26,619 nt of DNA from NCBI GenBank assembly GCA_002404055.1, contig DHIZ01000016.1, positions 5,386-32,004 of the forward strand, given 5' to 3'. The notes under the pieces were generated by a model. It made no database searches. It was given only the letters and a program-made list of their open reading frames with translations, and had not been told where the DNA came from. The position numbers were made by a program, and so were the translations under genes. Positions 6,606 through 12,723 of this stretch are shown here, piece by piece; positions within the stretch are counted from its first letter, which is position 1, and each line of letters begins with the position of its first letter. This DNA is from Chloroflexi bacterium UBA4733 (GTDB lineage Bacteria; Chloroflexota; UBA4733).

Positions 6606-7241
6606 GTGCGTACGGCCACGGCCCCGACACGGCCGCTGTACCGGATCGGGCCATTGCCGGATCCCGTGCAATGGCCGCCCTGGTCGGTCGTTGGCCAAGG
6701 ACGCTACGATGATCCGCATGCTCGGTTTCGGGTGCTGTACACTGCGGTTCAGCGCCGGGGTTGTTTTCTGGAGATGCTGGCGGCCCTCCGTCCGTCACTC
6801 GCCATGCTCACGAGTATCGCCGCCAAAGCCGGCTCGTCGATTTCTCGCCTTGCTACCCCGCTCTCCGCTGGATGGGAGCAACGACTCGCGATGGGACGCC
6901 TGCGCCTGACGCCTGGGCAACACTGGTTGGATTTGCGGTACCTCAGCAGCCGCGAGACGCTGCGGGCGGCACTCGCGCCGATGCTGGTTCAGCTTGGCCT
7001 GACCGACCTGGATGCCGGCACCATTCGGGAGCCGCGGCGCATCGTCACTCAGGCCATCGCGGCCTGGGCATACGACCAGGGCTTCCAGGGCATCGTCTAT
7101 CCCAGCCGGCTGGACGATCACGTCACCTGCTGGGCGATTTTCGAGGGCGCCGCCTTCCTCCCCGTCGGCGCCGCACAGGCCATCGCCCGTGACGACCCGG
7201 ACTTGCAGGCCACGGCGGCCCTATTCGGTCTCGTTCCCTGA
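6606..7241 (+). CDS. RES-domain toxin (NAD+-degrading)
   Basis: A 211-residue RES-family protein. The three residues naming the family are all visible: the Arg of PLYRIG near the N-terminus, the Glu of GCFLEML about residue 57, and the Ser of IVYPSRLDDH about residue 166. The typical core ARFRVLYTAVQRRGCFLE is intact. RES toxins (MbcT, Res) phosphorolyse or hydrolyse NAD+; the closely related ParT modifies a metabolic enzyme by ADP-ribosylation. GTG 6606 begins 5 bp after the antitoxin stop, giving coupled expression with antitoxin first. The length is at the long end of the family. No disruption is seen, so this is the only toxin-antitoxin pair in the window that looks functional. Confidence 0.8.
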   Translation: MRTATAPTRPLYRIGPLPDPVQWPPWSVVGQGRYDDPHARFRVLYTAVQRRGCFLEMLAALRPSLAMLTSIAAKAGSSISRLATPLSAGWEQRLAMGRLRLTPGQHWLDLRYLSSRETLRAALAPMLVQLGLTDLDAGTIREPRRIVTQAIAAWAYDQGFQGIVYPSRLDDHVTCWAIFEGAAFLPVGAAQAIARDDPDLQATAALFGLVP

Positions 7242-7261
7242 CCGGCAAATGCCATCGCTGC

Positions 7262-7981
7262 CTATCGACGTTTTCCCGGTCGTTCGCCAGTACTGTCCAG
7301 TACCGGCCGTTGCTCCTCGCGGAGGTGCGAGATGTCGTTCAGACTGAGCACTTCTACCTTGACGGGAGGATACAACGGGAAACCCTGCCGCCGCTCGGAC
7401 TCCGGCACCAGGCGCAGTGTACTGATGGCGCAAGGGGCCATCTGGAACCAGGTGGGCGACGTCGGCGCGATGCCAAGCAGCGCGTGGAGGAGATAGTTGA
7501 GGCAGCCGCCGTGACCGACCACCACAACGCGGTCGCCCGGCCCGAAGCCGGCTTCCAGCAGGCGAGCGACCTGGGCGCAGCGGGCGAAGAAGGCCTCGTA
7601 CTGGTGGTCGCCGCCGTGGTCCCAGCCGTCCTCCGTGATGTCCGCCGGCAGGAGGGCGCGCGGGAAGCGCCGGAGCAGTTCCGACCGGCCAGGGCCGCGA
7701 TGGATAGGAACCGGGACGCCGGGCATGTCGCCGTAGCCCTCGCGCATTTCGGGCCAGACTTCCACGGGCAGGTTGCCGGCTGCCTCGGCGATATTACTGG
7801 CCGTGGCGAGGGCACGCAGCAGCGGGCTGCTCAGGACGCGGGTGATCCCCTCGGTTGCCAGACGTTGAGCGGTCTGCAACGCCTGCCGCTCGCCCAACGG
7901 CGAGAGATCCCCGTCCGGCGTGAAGACGCCCGGCGCCGACTCACGTAGACAGTCGCCATGGCGGACCAGAAATAGCTGTAT
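7262..7981 (-). CDS. Histidine phosphatase (phosphoglycerate-mutase-like) with apparent AUA start
   Basis: A 239-residue branch-1 histidine phosphatase. The catalytic RHG motif is LFLVRHGD at residues 3-10, the second Arg is in SSPLLRAL (about 56) and the second His is in VVVVGHGG (about 157). Standard gene calling would begin at the TTG at 7897 and lose the RHG. In frame, a TAG at 7999-7997 is followed by only seven sense codons before CAG-CTA-TTT-CTG, with no ATG, GTG or TTG. GGAAGGAG (7996-7989) sits 7 nt before ATA (7981-7979), exactly where relatives have Met in M-x-L-x-LVRHG. CTG 7969 is too far from the Shine-Dalgarno. The gene follows the HExxH and Nudix genes in one minus-strand run. 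Confidence 0.75.
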   Translation of the reverse strand: MQLFLVRHGDCLRESAPGVFTPDGDLSPLGERQALQTAQRLATEGITRVLSSPLLRALATASNIAEAAGNLPVEVWPEMREGYGDMPGVPVPIHRGPGRSELLRRFPRALLPADITEDGWDHGGDHQYEAFFARCAQVARLLEAGFGPGDRVVVVGHGGCLNYLLHALLGIAPTSPTWFQMAPCAISTLRLVPESERRQGFPLYPPVKVEVLSLNDISHLREEQRPVLDSTGERPGKRR

Positions 7982-8029
7982 GTGGGATCTCCTTCCCTAC
8001 TGATTGCCAACCGTGGCCGGGCGGCAGAG

Positions 8030-8617
8030 TCATTCCAGCGCGGCGAGGCTGGTGAGCGGGTCGCGCCAGTCAATGATTGCCTCGCGTTCCTCGATCAGCA
8101 GCCACGTCCGCTCAAGCAATGGGTGGCCCCGCGCAAGCGCCAGCATGGACCGCCAGCGTGCCGGGAACGCCTGCATGAGTACGGCACGCTGGAGGGTGCA
8201 GGTGATGAGATGGTACTGCACCGCCTCATCCTCAGCCGGAAACGCCTGGCAGATGTGCGCCAGCACGGCCTCATAGTGAGTGCTGTTGGCCGGGTGGTCC
8301 TCGTGCAGGTGGCACAACTCGTGAACGAGGACTGTGCGCATCCCCTGCCAATCCTCGTTCATGGGAAAGGTGAGGGGATCCTTGAAGGCGTTCGCTCCTG
8401 CCGGAAGCTGGGCGGGGTAAGCCGGCCAGGCATCCCAGAATTGGAGGCCAAGAGCGCGGAAGGCGGCGAATACCGCATGCTCGTAGGGTTCCCATTCGGT
8501 CCGAGCGGTCGCCTGGTAGCGCAAGCCTCCTTCGTAGACTGGTCGCCAGTCCTCCTCAGGGCAGCCGCGGACCAACCAGTTATAGCTATGCGAATAGATG
8601 ATGATCAGGTGGGACAT
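8030..8617 (-). CDS. Putative HExxH zinc-dependent protein, unknown family
   Basis: A 195-residue cytoplasmic protein that I cannot place in a family. Residues 97-108 read LVHELCHLHEDH: an HExxH zinc motif (His99, Glu100, His103) followed by further acidic and His residues that could be the third ligand. This is typical of minimal metallopeptidase-like proteins of the gluzincin/SprT/ImmA type. The motif is followed by about 80 residues of helices ending ERTWLLIEEREAIIDWRD. ATG 8617 is preceded by GGAGAGG at close spacing. It lies 23 bp downstream of the Nudix gene and 48 bp upstream of the phosphatase, all minus strand, so an operon is likely. Peptidase activity is inferred from the motif only. 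Confidence 0.6.
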   Translation of the reverse strand: MSHLIIIYSHSYNWLVRGCPEEDWRPVYEGGLRYQATARTEWEPYEHAVFAAFRALGLQFWDAWPAYPAQLPAGANAFKDPLTFPMNEDWQGMRTVLVHELCHLHEDHPANSTHYEAVLAHICQAFPAEDEAVQYHLITCTLQRAVLMQAFPARWRSMLALARGHPLLERTWLLIEEREAIIDWRDPLTSLAALE

Positions 8618-8640
8618 TCCTCTCCTATCCCGGTGCGTTC

Positions 8641-9111
8641 TCAGCCGGCGGCCAACTCCAGTCCCTTGGTGACCAGTTGGCGGATCATCGTGTCGCCTTC
8701 CCGCCGGTTCTCGTCGAGCAGCGCCAGTTCGTCCCGCCCGACCCAGCGAAAGATACTGAACTTCTCTGCTTCAATCGCTGGAGCGGTCAGGTCGCCGTCG
8801 ACTTCCAGCAGGAAGTTGAACTCCCGTTTGGCAACGACCTGCCCCTGCCGTTTGGCTTCCCAATCGACGATGGCGACGAACCGGACGAAACGGCGGAGAC
8901 GCCAGCCCGTCTCTTCACGGATCTCCCGGGCCAGCGCCGCGTCGAACGTCTCGCCGGGATCGACGTGGCCGCCCGCGATGTCCCAGCAACCTGGGAACAG
9001 CCGCCGGTCGGCATCCGCGACGCGCTCGACGACGGTGATGTGGAAGTAGATCGGCGTGTGCAGCCGGACGACAGCGGCCAGGACCTGCTTGAGCTCGAAG
9101 GGAACGGCCAT
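8641..9111 (-). CDS. Nudix hydrolase
   Basis: A Nudix-fold pyrophosphohydrolase acting on a nucleoside diphosphate linked to another group; the specific substrate is not readable. The Nudix box is perfect from Met 9111: GGHVDPGETFDAALAREIRE then ETGW, matching G-x5-E-x7-R-E-U-x-E-E-x-G-U with Gly48, Glu54, Arg62, Glu63, Glu66, Glu67, Gly69. The preceding CWDIAGG and the following LRRFVRFVAIVDWE are standard strands. The start is uncertain: the frame stays open to 9207, but the extra 32 residues are not family-like and no strong Shine-Dalgarno separates the choices. It heads a run Nudix-HExxH-phosphatase. Confidence 0.85.
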   Translation of the reverse strand: MAVPFELKQVLAAVVRLHTPIYFHITVVERVADADRRLFPGCWDIAGGHVDPGETFDAALAREIREETGWRLRRFVRFVAIVDWEAKRQGQVVAKREFNFLLEVDGDLTAPAIEAEKFSIFRWVGRDELALLDENRREGDTMIRQLVTKGLELAAG

Positions 9112-9213
9112 CTGCTCGGGTCGGAACAGCCCTTCGATACCCACCCCCCGATTACTGCTTCGGCACGATTTTACATGTACATCCGCGAGGGAAGAAGGCC
9201 TCTGCATCCACGG

Positions 9214-11187
9214 TCAGCGCTGACGACCCCTGAGCCTCCTGAGCCAGTCGGTCGGCAGCAAACGCACGGTCCATTCGAGGATCTGCGGGTTATCAGGATC
9301 GACGTCTTTCCACAGCTTCAGCCAGGTGCGCGCGCCGTCCTGCTGGCCTTGGGCGAGACAGAGTTCGATTTGCGCCTGACTGTAGGCGGCGAACTCGGAG
9401 ACGTGGAACCGTTTTCGCGTCCTCAGTGGCTCAAGCAGCGCTTTGGCCTCCTCCACCTGGCCGTCAAGGAGATGGTTTCGGGCGAGGCTGACCCGGGCGA
9501 AAAGGTACTCTGGAAATTGCTGATGCAGGCGCTGCGTGATCGCCATGGCTTCGTCTTCCTGACCCCGCAGGCTGTAGACGACCGCCAGGTTGTTCCAGAT
9601 TTCGGGCGCATCGGGCTCGATCGCCAGCGCCTGTCGCAGCAGCGGTTCTGCCCGCTCGCCTTGATCCTCGCGCAAGGCAGCGATAGCCTCCCGCAATAAC
9701 CGCTCGACCTCGGGGCTGTGGTGTCCTTGCGGCGCCGGCGTGATCTCGAAGTCCATGCGCAGGACTTCGCGCCACTCTCCCTGCAGCCACATGCGGACCG
9801 GGCCGGGCGGGACGAGTCCGGCCTCCGACGCAGCAGCCGAGGCCTCGTTACGCAGGGCATCCGGTCCGCGTTGGCTCAGGGCGAAGTCATGCAGCGCCTG
9901 CAGCAGAGCAGGCGTCCGCAGCAAACGCGCCAGCCGCACGGCAAACTCCCGTCCGGCAGGGTCACCGCGGTCCAGGAGCAGCGGTACCAGGGCGGTGATG
10001 GCCGGATGCTCCTCCATGTAGCGAATGGTCAGGCGGGTGACCGCATCCGCGTCGCGCCGGCCGGCCCTGGCAGCGCCTGCCTCAACCCGCGCAACGAGGT
10101 TCTGCAAGGTCTGATCGGAGAGCCAGTTGCCAAAGGGGAAAGGCCAGGGGGCATGACGTTCCGCCACGGGCCGACGCAGATCGTCCACGTTGGTTTGTGC
10201 CAGGTCGTAGCCCGGCGCCAGCTTCAGTGCCTGCTCCCAATGCCGGCGGGCCTCGCGCTCTCGTCCCAGACGGTATTCGGCCACGGCTGCCAGGTGGTAG
10301 AGCATCGGCGCGCCGAGGTGTGCCTGCAACTGCCCGGCCCGCTCCGCACCGTGAAAGGCATCCAGCACGCCGGTGTCGTCGCCAAGGTAGCTCAGGGCCT
10401 CGGCCTTCTTGGACCAGACGTCCAGGGCAGTTGATTCCACCGCCTTCAGCCGCGTCGCCCACTCCGTGGCTTCATCTACCCGGCCCAGCAGGCAGCAGTA
10501 GCGAGTCAGGTTGCTGAGGGCGTGGAAGTTGTCTGGAGCCAGACGCAGCACCTGTTGGGCGGTACTGATTGCGCGGCCAAGGTCGCCTTCGGCGCCGTAG
10601 GTGAGGCTGATGTTGTTGAGCGCCGGTGGGAAGTCCGCTTTGGCGGCCAGCACTCGCTCCTCGATGCGGCGGGCCTCGGCATATTTGCCCAGGTCGATGA
10701 GCGCTCGGGCCTCTTCATGGAGCGTGCCCAACTCGCGTCCTCGCTCGCCGTGCAACCCCATCTCGGCCAGAGTGTCGTCCATTGAGGCTTCAAGATCGTC
10801 CATGGCCTGCCGACTCTCGCCGGCCCGAGGATGCTCCGGCCAGCGCTGCAGGTACTCGCGGAAGGTGCGCATGGCCAGGAGCGGATAGGCTGTGACCAGA
10901 TAGGCGCCGACAAGATTGCATACGACGTCCGGATCGTCCGGCAAGAGCGTCCGCAGGCGCTCAGCGGTCTGCTGGTAGCGAGCATAGTCCTGGCGTGTGC
11001 GATACGTCTCCAGGAGGGTCAGGAGCGCGTCGGGCTGCCTAGAAGAAGACCGGTCCAACTCCACCAGCGTATCCCGCGCTTCGGTCCAGGGCTCGCTTGG
11101 AAGGAGTTTCACTGCCTCCGCCAGCGGCCGAGCAATGGCAGTGGGCTTTGGCACTGCCGTCTGCCGCTGTCGCTTCTGCTTTGCCAT
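9214..11187 (-). CDS. Large TPR-repeat protein
   Basis: A 657-residue soluble protein made mostly of tetratricopeptide repeats. The N-terminus is basic and disordered (MAKQKRQRQTAVPKP). Clear TPR helices occur around 150-270 (for example EEARALIDLGKYAEARRIEE, PPALNNISLTYGAEGDLGRA, FHALSNLTRYCCLLGRVDEA), 280-345, and again at about 525-640 (EPDAPEIWNNLAVVYSLRGQ). The middle (about 350-520) is less regular and contains HAPWPFPFGNWLSDQ. TPRs are protein-interaction scaffolds; no catalytic domain is visible. ATG 11187 follows AGGAGG with 8 nt spacing, which excludes the longer reading frame. It is separated from the Nudix gene by about 100 bp on the same strand. Confidence 0.85.
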   Translation of the reverse strand: MAKQKRQRQTAVPKPTAIARPLAEAVKLLPSEPWTEARDTLVELDRSSSRQPDALLTLLETYRTRQDYARYQQTAERLRTLLPDDPDVVCNLVGAYLVTAYPLLAMRTFREYLQRWPEHPRAGESRQAMDDLEASMDDTLAEMGLHGERGRELGTLHEEARALIDLGKYAEARRIEERVLAAKADFPPALNNISLTYGAEGDLGRAISTAQQVLRLAPDNFHALSNLTRYCCLLGRVDEATEWATRLKAVESTALDVWSKKAEALSYLGDDTGVLDAFHGAERAGQLQAHLGAPMLYHLAAVAEYRLGREREARRHWEQALKLAPGYDLAQTNVDDLRRPVAERHAPWPFPFGNWLSDQTLQNLVARVEAGAARAGRRDADAVTRLTIRYMEEHPAITALVPLLLDRGDPAGREFAVRLARLLRTPALLQALHDFALSQRGPDALRNEASAAASEAGLVPPGPVRMWLQGEWREVLRMDFEITPAPQGHHSPEVERLLREAIAALREDQGERAEPLLRQALAIEPDAPEIWNNLAVVYSLRGQEDEAMAITQRLHQQFPEYLFARVSLARNHLLDGQVEEAKALLEPLRTRKRFHVSEFAAYSQAQIELCLAQGQQDGARTWLKLWKDVDPDNPQILEWTVRLLPTDWLRRLRGRQR

Positions 11188-11250
11188 CGCCCGCACCTCC
11201 TGGCTGGAAGCATACCTGCTGCGGTACACTCGCGCACCGGCCCCCAGTTC

Positions 11251-11400
11251 GTGCTTCGGCGGCAGGTCGACGTGTGGCGCCCCGGTTGCCGCTCCGGCCC
11301 GGTCGCAACGCTGGGGGTGGGCGGCCGGCTCGACGGGCAGGATGTGGCGCCCGGCTTCTCGCTCCCCATCAGTGAGGTCTTCGCCGACCCGCTCCGTTAG
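11251..11400 (+). pseudogene. Possible C-terminal remnant of a Uma2-family (DUF820) protein
   Basis: The plus-strand reading LRRQVDVWRPGC, then LGVGGRLDGQDVAPGFSLPI and SEVFADPLR before TAG (11398-11400), resembles the C-terminus of Uma2-family PD-(D/E)XK-like proteins: a strand with Arg-x-Val-x-Val-x-Arg, then a loop ending PGFSLPL..LF. The catalytic part is missing upstream, where the TPR gene runs antisense. Fifty codons remain. The rest of 11188-11461 shows no other gene; the TPR gene's promoter must overlap this segment. Confidence 0.4.
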
Positions 11401-11432
11401 CCGGTCCCCCAGGCGCGAGTACCTCAATCCAC

Positions 11433-11454
11433 TACACACTGTTCTTGTGTACAC
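11433..11454. promoter_or_regulatory. Palindromic operator candidate upstream of the RHH ORF
   Basis: TACACA (11433-11438) and TGTGTA (11446-11451) form 6-bp inverted arms around 7 bases. The right half also overlaps the perfect 8-base palindrome GTGTACAC (11447-11454). It ends 8 bp before the RHH ATG, the normal place for an autorepressor operator of an RHH antitoxin. No good Shine-Dalgarno is seen between them, so the transcript may be leaderless or the gene dead. Confidence 0.4.
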
Positions 11455-11461
11455 CATCCGT

Positions 11462-11830
11462 ATGATCATTCGGAAACAAGTCACCGTTTCGCCGGACATC
11501 GATAGGCGTATTCGGCGCCTTGCTCGTCAGAAGGGGATCTCGCAAAGTGCGCTGATTGTGCAGGCAATCGAGGCATTCCCCGGCCCGGTCGTGGGGTTGC
11601 TCTCGCAACGCTATGAGCAGCACGGTGCGGCGCTCTTCACCTGCGCGACGCACTATTCCGATCATTCGACGCATCATCGGCCTGATGTTGGAGCGTTGCC
11701 ACCAACGCGTCCAGCTTCATCCCATCCCAGCGCAGGCGACTTGCTGCCAGCCAGCGCGGGATGTGCCGGCGGAGCGCTTCCGCTTCCACGCACTGCCGGA
11801 ACACGGGGTCGGCCTTCTCCCGTGTCGTGA
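11462..11830 (+). pseudogene. Orphan ribbon-helix-helix antitoxin sequence, C-terminus probably foreign
   Basis: ATG 11462 opens MIIRKQVTVSPDIDRRIRRL followed by ARQKGISQSALIVQAIEAF. This is a complete RHH DNA-binding domain (strand, helix A, helix B, about 40 residues). After about 11590 the frame continues to 11830, but from 11637 it runs antisense to another ORF and becomes Pro/Ser/Arg-rich (for example PPTRPASSHPSAGDLLPASA), so it is unlikely to be evolved coding. A normal family member would stop at 70-90 residues and be followed by a toxin gene; none follows. I read it as the front of a truncated antitoxin gene. Confidence 0.5.
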
Positions 11831-12125
11831 GCACATCTTCCAGTGCCTCCTGGTCGCTTTTTGTGGGGATGCCTAGCGCGCTGACCACAATGGCGCCCAA
11901 GCCGCGCGGCAAGGTTGCCAGTAATGCCTGCTGTGCCTGTTCCTGGAGCGCCATAGGTACGGCTTCCATCTCCGCGCGTGTCCCTGCCAGCGCCGTCAGG
12001 AGCGTCACCGCCTCAGCCGTCGGGAACCGTTGGGCGAGCACAGTGATCACCTGCTCCCGTTCATCGTGGGACAAGCTTCCAAGCCTGCTGGGGAGCATTG
12101 TCAAGGTCGTTGCTGGTTCGCTCAT
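11637..12125 (-). CDS. Hypothetical 162-residue protein coupled to the PIN gene
   Basis: A mostly helical, soluble protein that I do not recognise. Visible pieces are SLSHDEREQVITVLAQRFPT, an Ala/Glu-rich helix (GTRAEMEAVPMALQEQAQQA), LPRGLGAIVVSALGIPTKSD and a basic C-terminal part ending in a polar tail (DDASNDRNSASRR). Its ATG (12125-12123) overlaps the TGA of the broken PIN gene by one base (TGATG), so the two were translated together. This position would suit an antitoxin or a PIN accessory protein, but the order (toxin first) is less common and no known antitoxin fold is evident. Confidence 0.5.
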   Translation of the reverse strand: MSEPATTLTMLPSRLGSLSHDEREQVITVLAQRFPTAEAVTLLTALAGTRAEMEAVPMALQEQAQQALLATLPRGLGAIVVSALGIPTKSDQEALEDVLTTREKADPVFRQCVEAEALRRHIPRWLAASRLRWDGMKLDALVATLQHQADDASNDRNSASRR

Positions 12126-12588
12126 CACAATCCCTCCCGTTCGACCAACTCTGCAGGTGTCACGATCATCGGCGTCGGCCCCAACACCGCCGCAACCTGG
12201 CTAGCCCGTTGCAACCAATCATTGTCACATGACACAGCATACCTGGCGTTGCCGGCGGCCGCTGCGGCAAGGTGGAAGGCATCGGTCGCCGGCATACGCA
12301 ACCGGTTGAGCCGGCGTACGGTGCGCAAAATCTCCGGTAACGGCACTGTGGCTACAGCGAGCGCCAGTACGTTCCGTGACTCCCGTTGAACGAAAAGCGG
12401 GCCGTTCCCCACTTCCGCCTCCAGCACCACCGAACTGAGGAGCCGCAGTTGGCCGCTCCGACAGGCTCCGATGATGCGCCGGACCAGGGCCGCCTCAGCG
12501 ATCCCTCGGCGGCTGAGGCGGCCGAGGGATCGCTGAGGCGGCTGAGCACTGAGTTGTCTGGATACACCAGGGGTGGAAGAGCAGTCAT
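12125..12588 (-). pseudogene. PIN-domain protein (VapC-like) broken by a -1 frameshift at a palindrome
   Basis: ATG 12588 opens MTALPPLVYPDNSVLSRLSD, a normal PIN start with the first metal-binding Asp in VYPDNSV. At 12542-12489 the frame meets a perfect inverted repeat, and the rest of the domain continues one base out of register: EAALVRRIIGACRSGQLRLL, then SSVVLEAEVG (second acidic site), RMPATDAFHLAAAA (third Asp) and YAVSCDNDWL (fourth). The stop TGA at 12127-12125 overlaps the next gene. All four acidic positions expected of a PIN RNase survive, so the damage is recent. The domain resembles the DUF4411/PIN types with partner genes downstream. Confidence 0.65.
12489..12542. repeat. Perfect 22-bp inverted repeat with 10-nt spacer inside the PIN gene
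   Basis: 12489-12510 and 12521-12542 are exact reverse complements (the left arm begins GCCGCCTCAGCGATCC). The spacer GGCTGAGGCG itself shares GCTGAGGCG with the right arm. The repeat coincides exactly with the PIN frameshift. It looks like a template-switch duplication that copied one arm as its own complement, rather than an inserted mobile element; no target duplication is visible. Confidence 0.85.
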
Positions 12589-12698
12589 TGTGCAATCCCC
12601 CTTCAGGCCATGATAGCTCGACGAGCCTTCGTGGCATAGCCTCTGTCCATCGCGGTGTGCGGCGTTGCGCCTCAAAGGGGAACCCCTCGCACCGTGGG

Positions 12699-12704
12699 TA
12701 TAAT
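12699..12704 (+). promoter_or_regulatory. -10 box of the dnaX operon promoter (candidate)
   Basis: A perfect TATAAT lies 19 bp before the dnaX ATG, leaving room for a short leader with the AGGAG Shine-Dalgarno. The -35 region 17 bp upstream (around 12676-12681) is not consensus, so strength is uncertain. The remaining 12589-12698 shows no gene. Confidence 0.45.
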
Positions 12705-12723
12705 CGTTGGGTCAGGAGCTTCG

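Noticed and set aside
8677..9699. 340-codon plus-strand ORF
   Set aside because: It is the antisense shadow of the Nudix and TPR genes, both of which have clear motifs and ribosome binding sites on the minus strand.
10831..11400. Long plus-strand ORF (189 codons) across the start of the TPR gene
   Set aside because: Most of it is antisense to the well-supported TPR coding region; only the last ~50 codons, beyond the TPR start, look protein-like (Uma2 tail), so only that part is reported.
12489..12588. Programmed -1 frameshifting at the PIN-gene hairpin
   Set aside because: The spacing and geometry of a hairpin were considered, but no slippery heptamer precedes it in the minus-strand frame; mutation is simpler.
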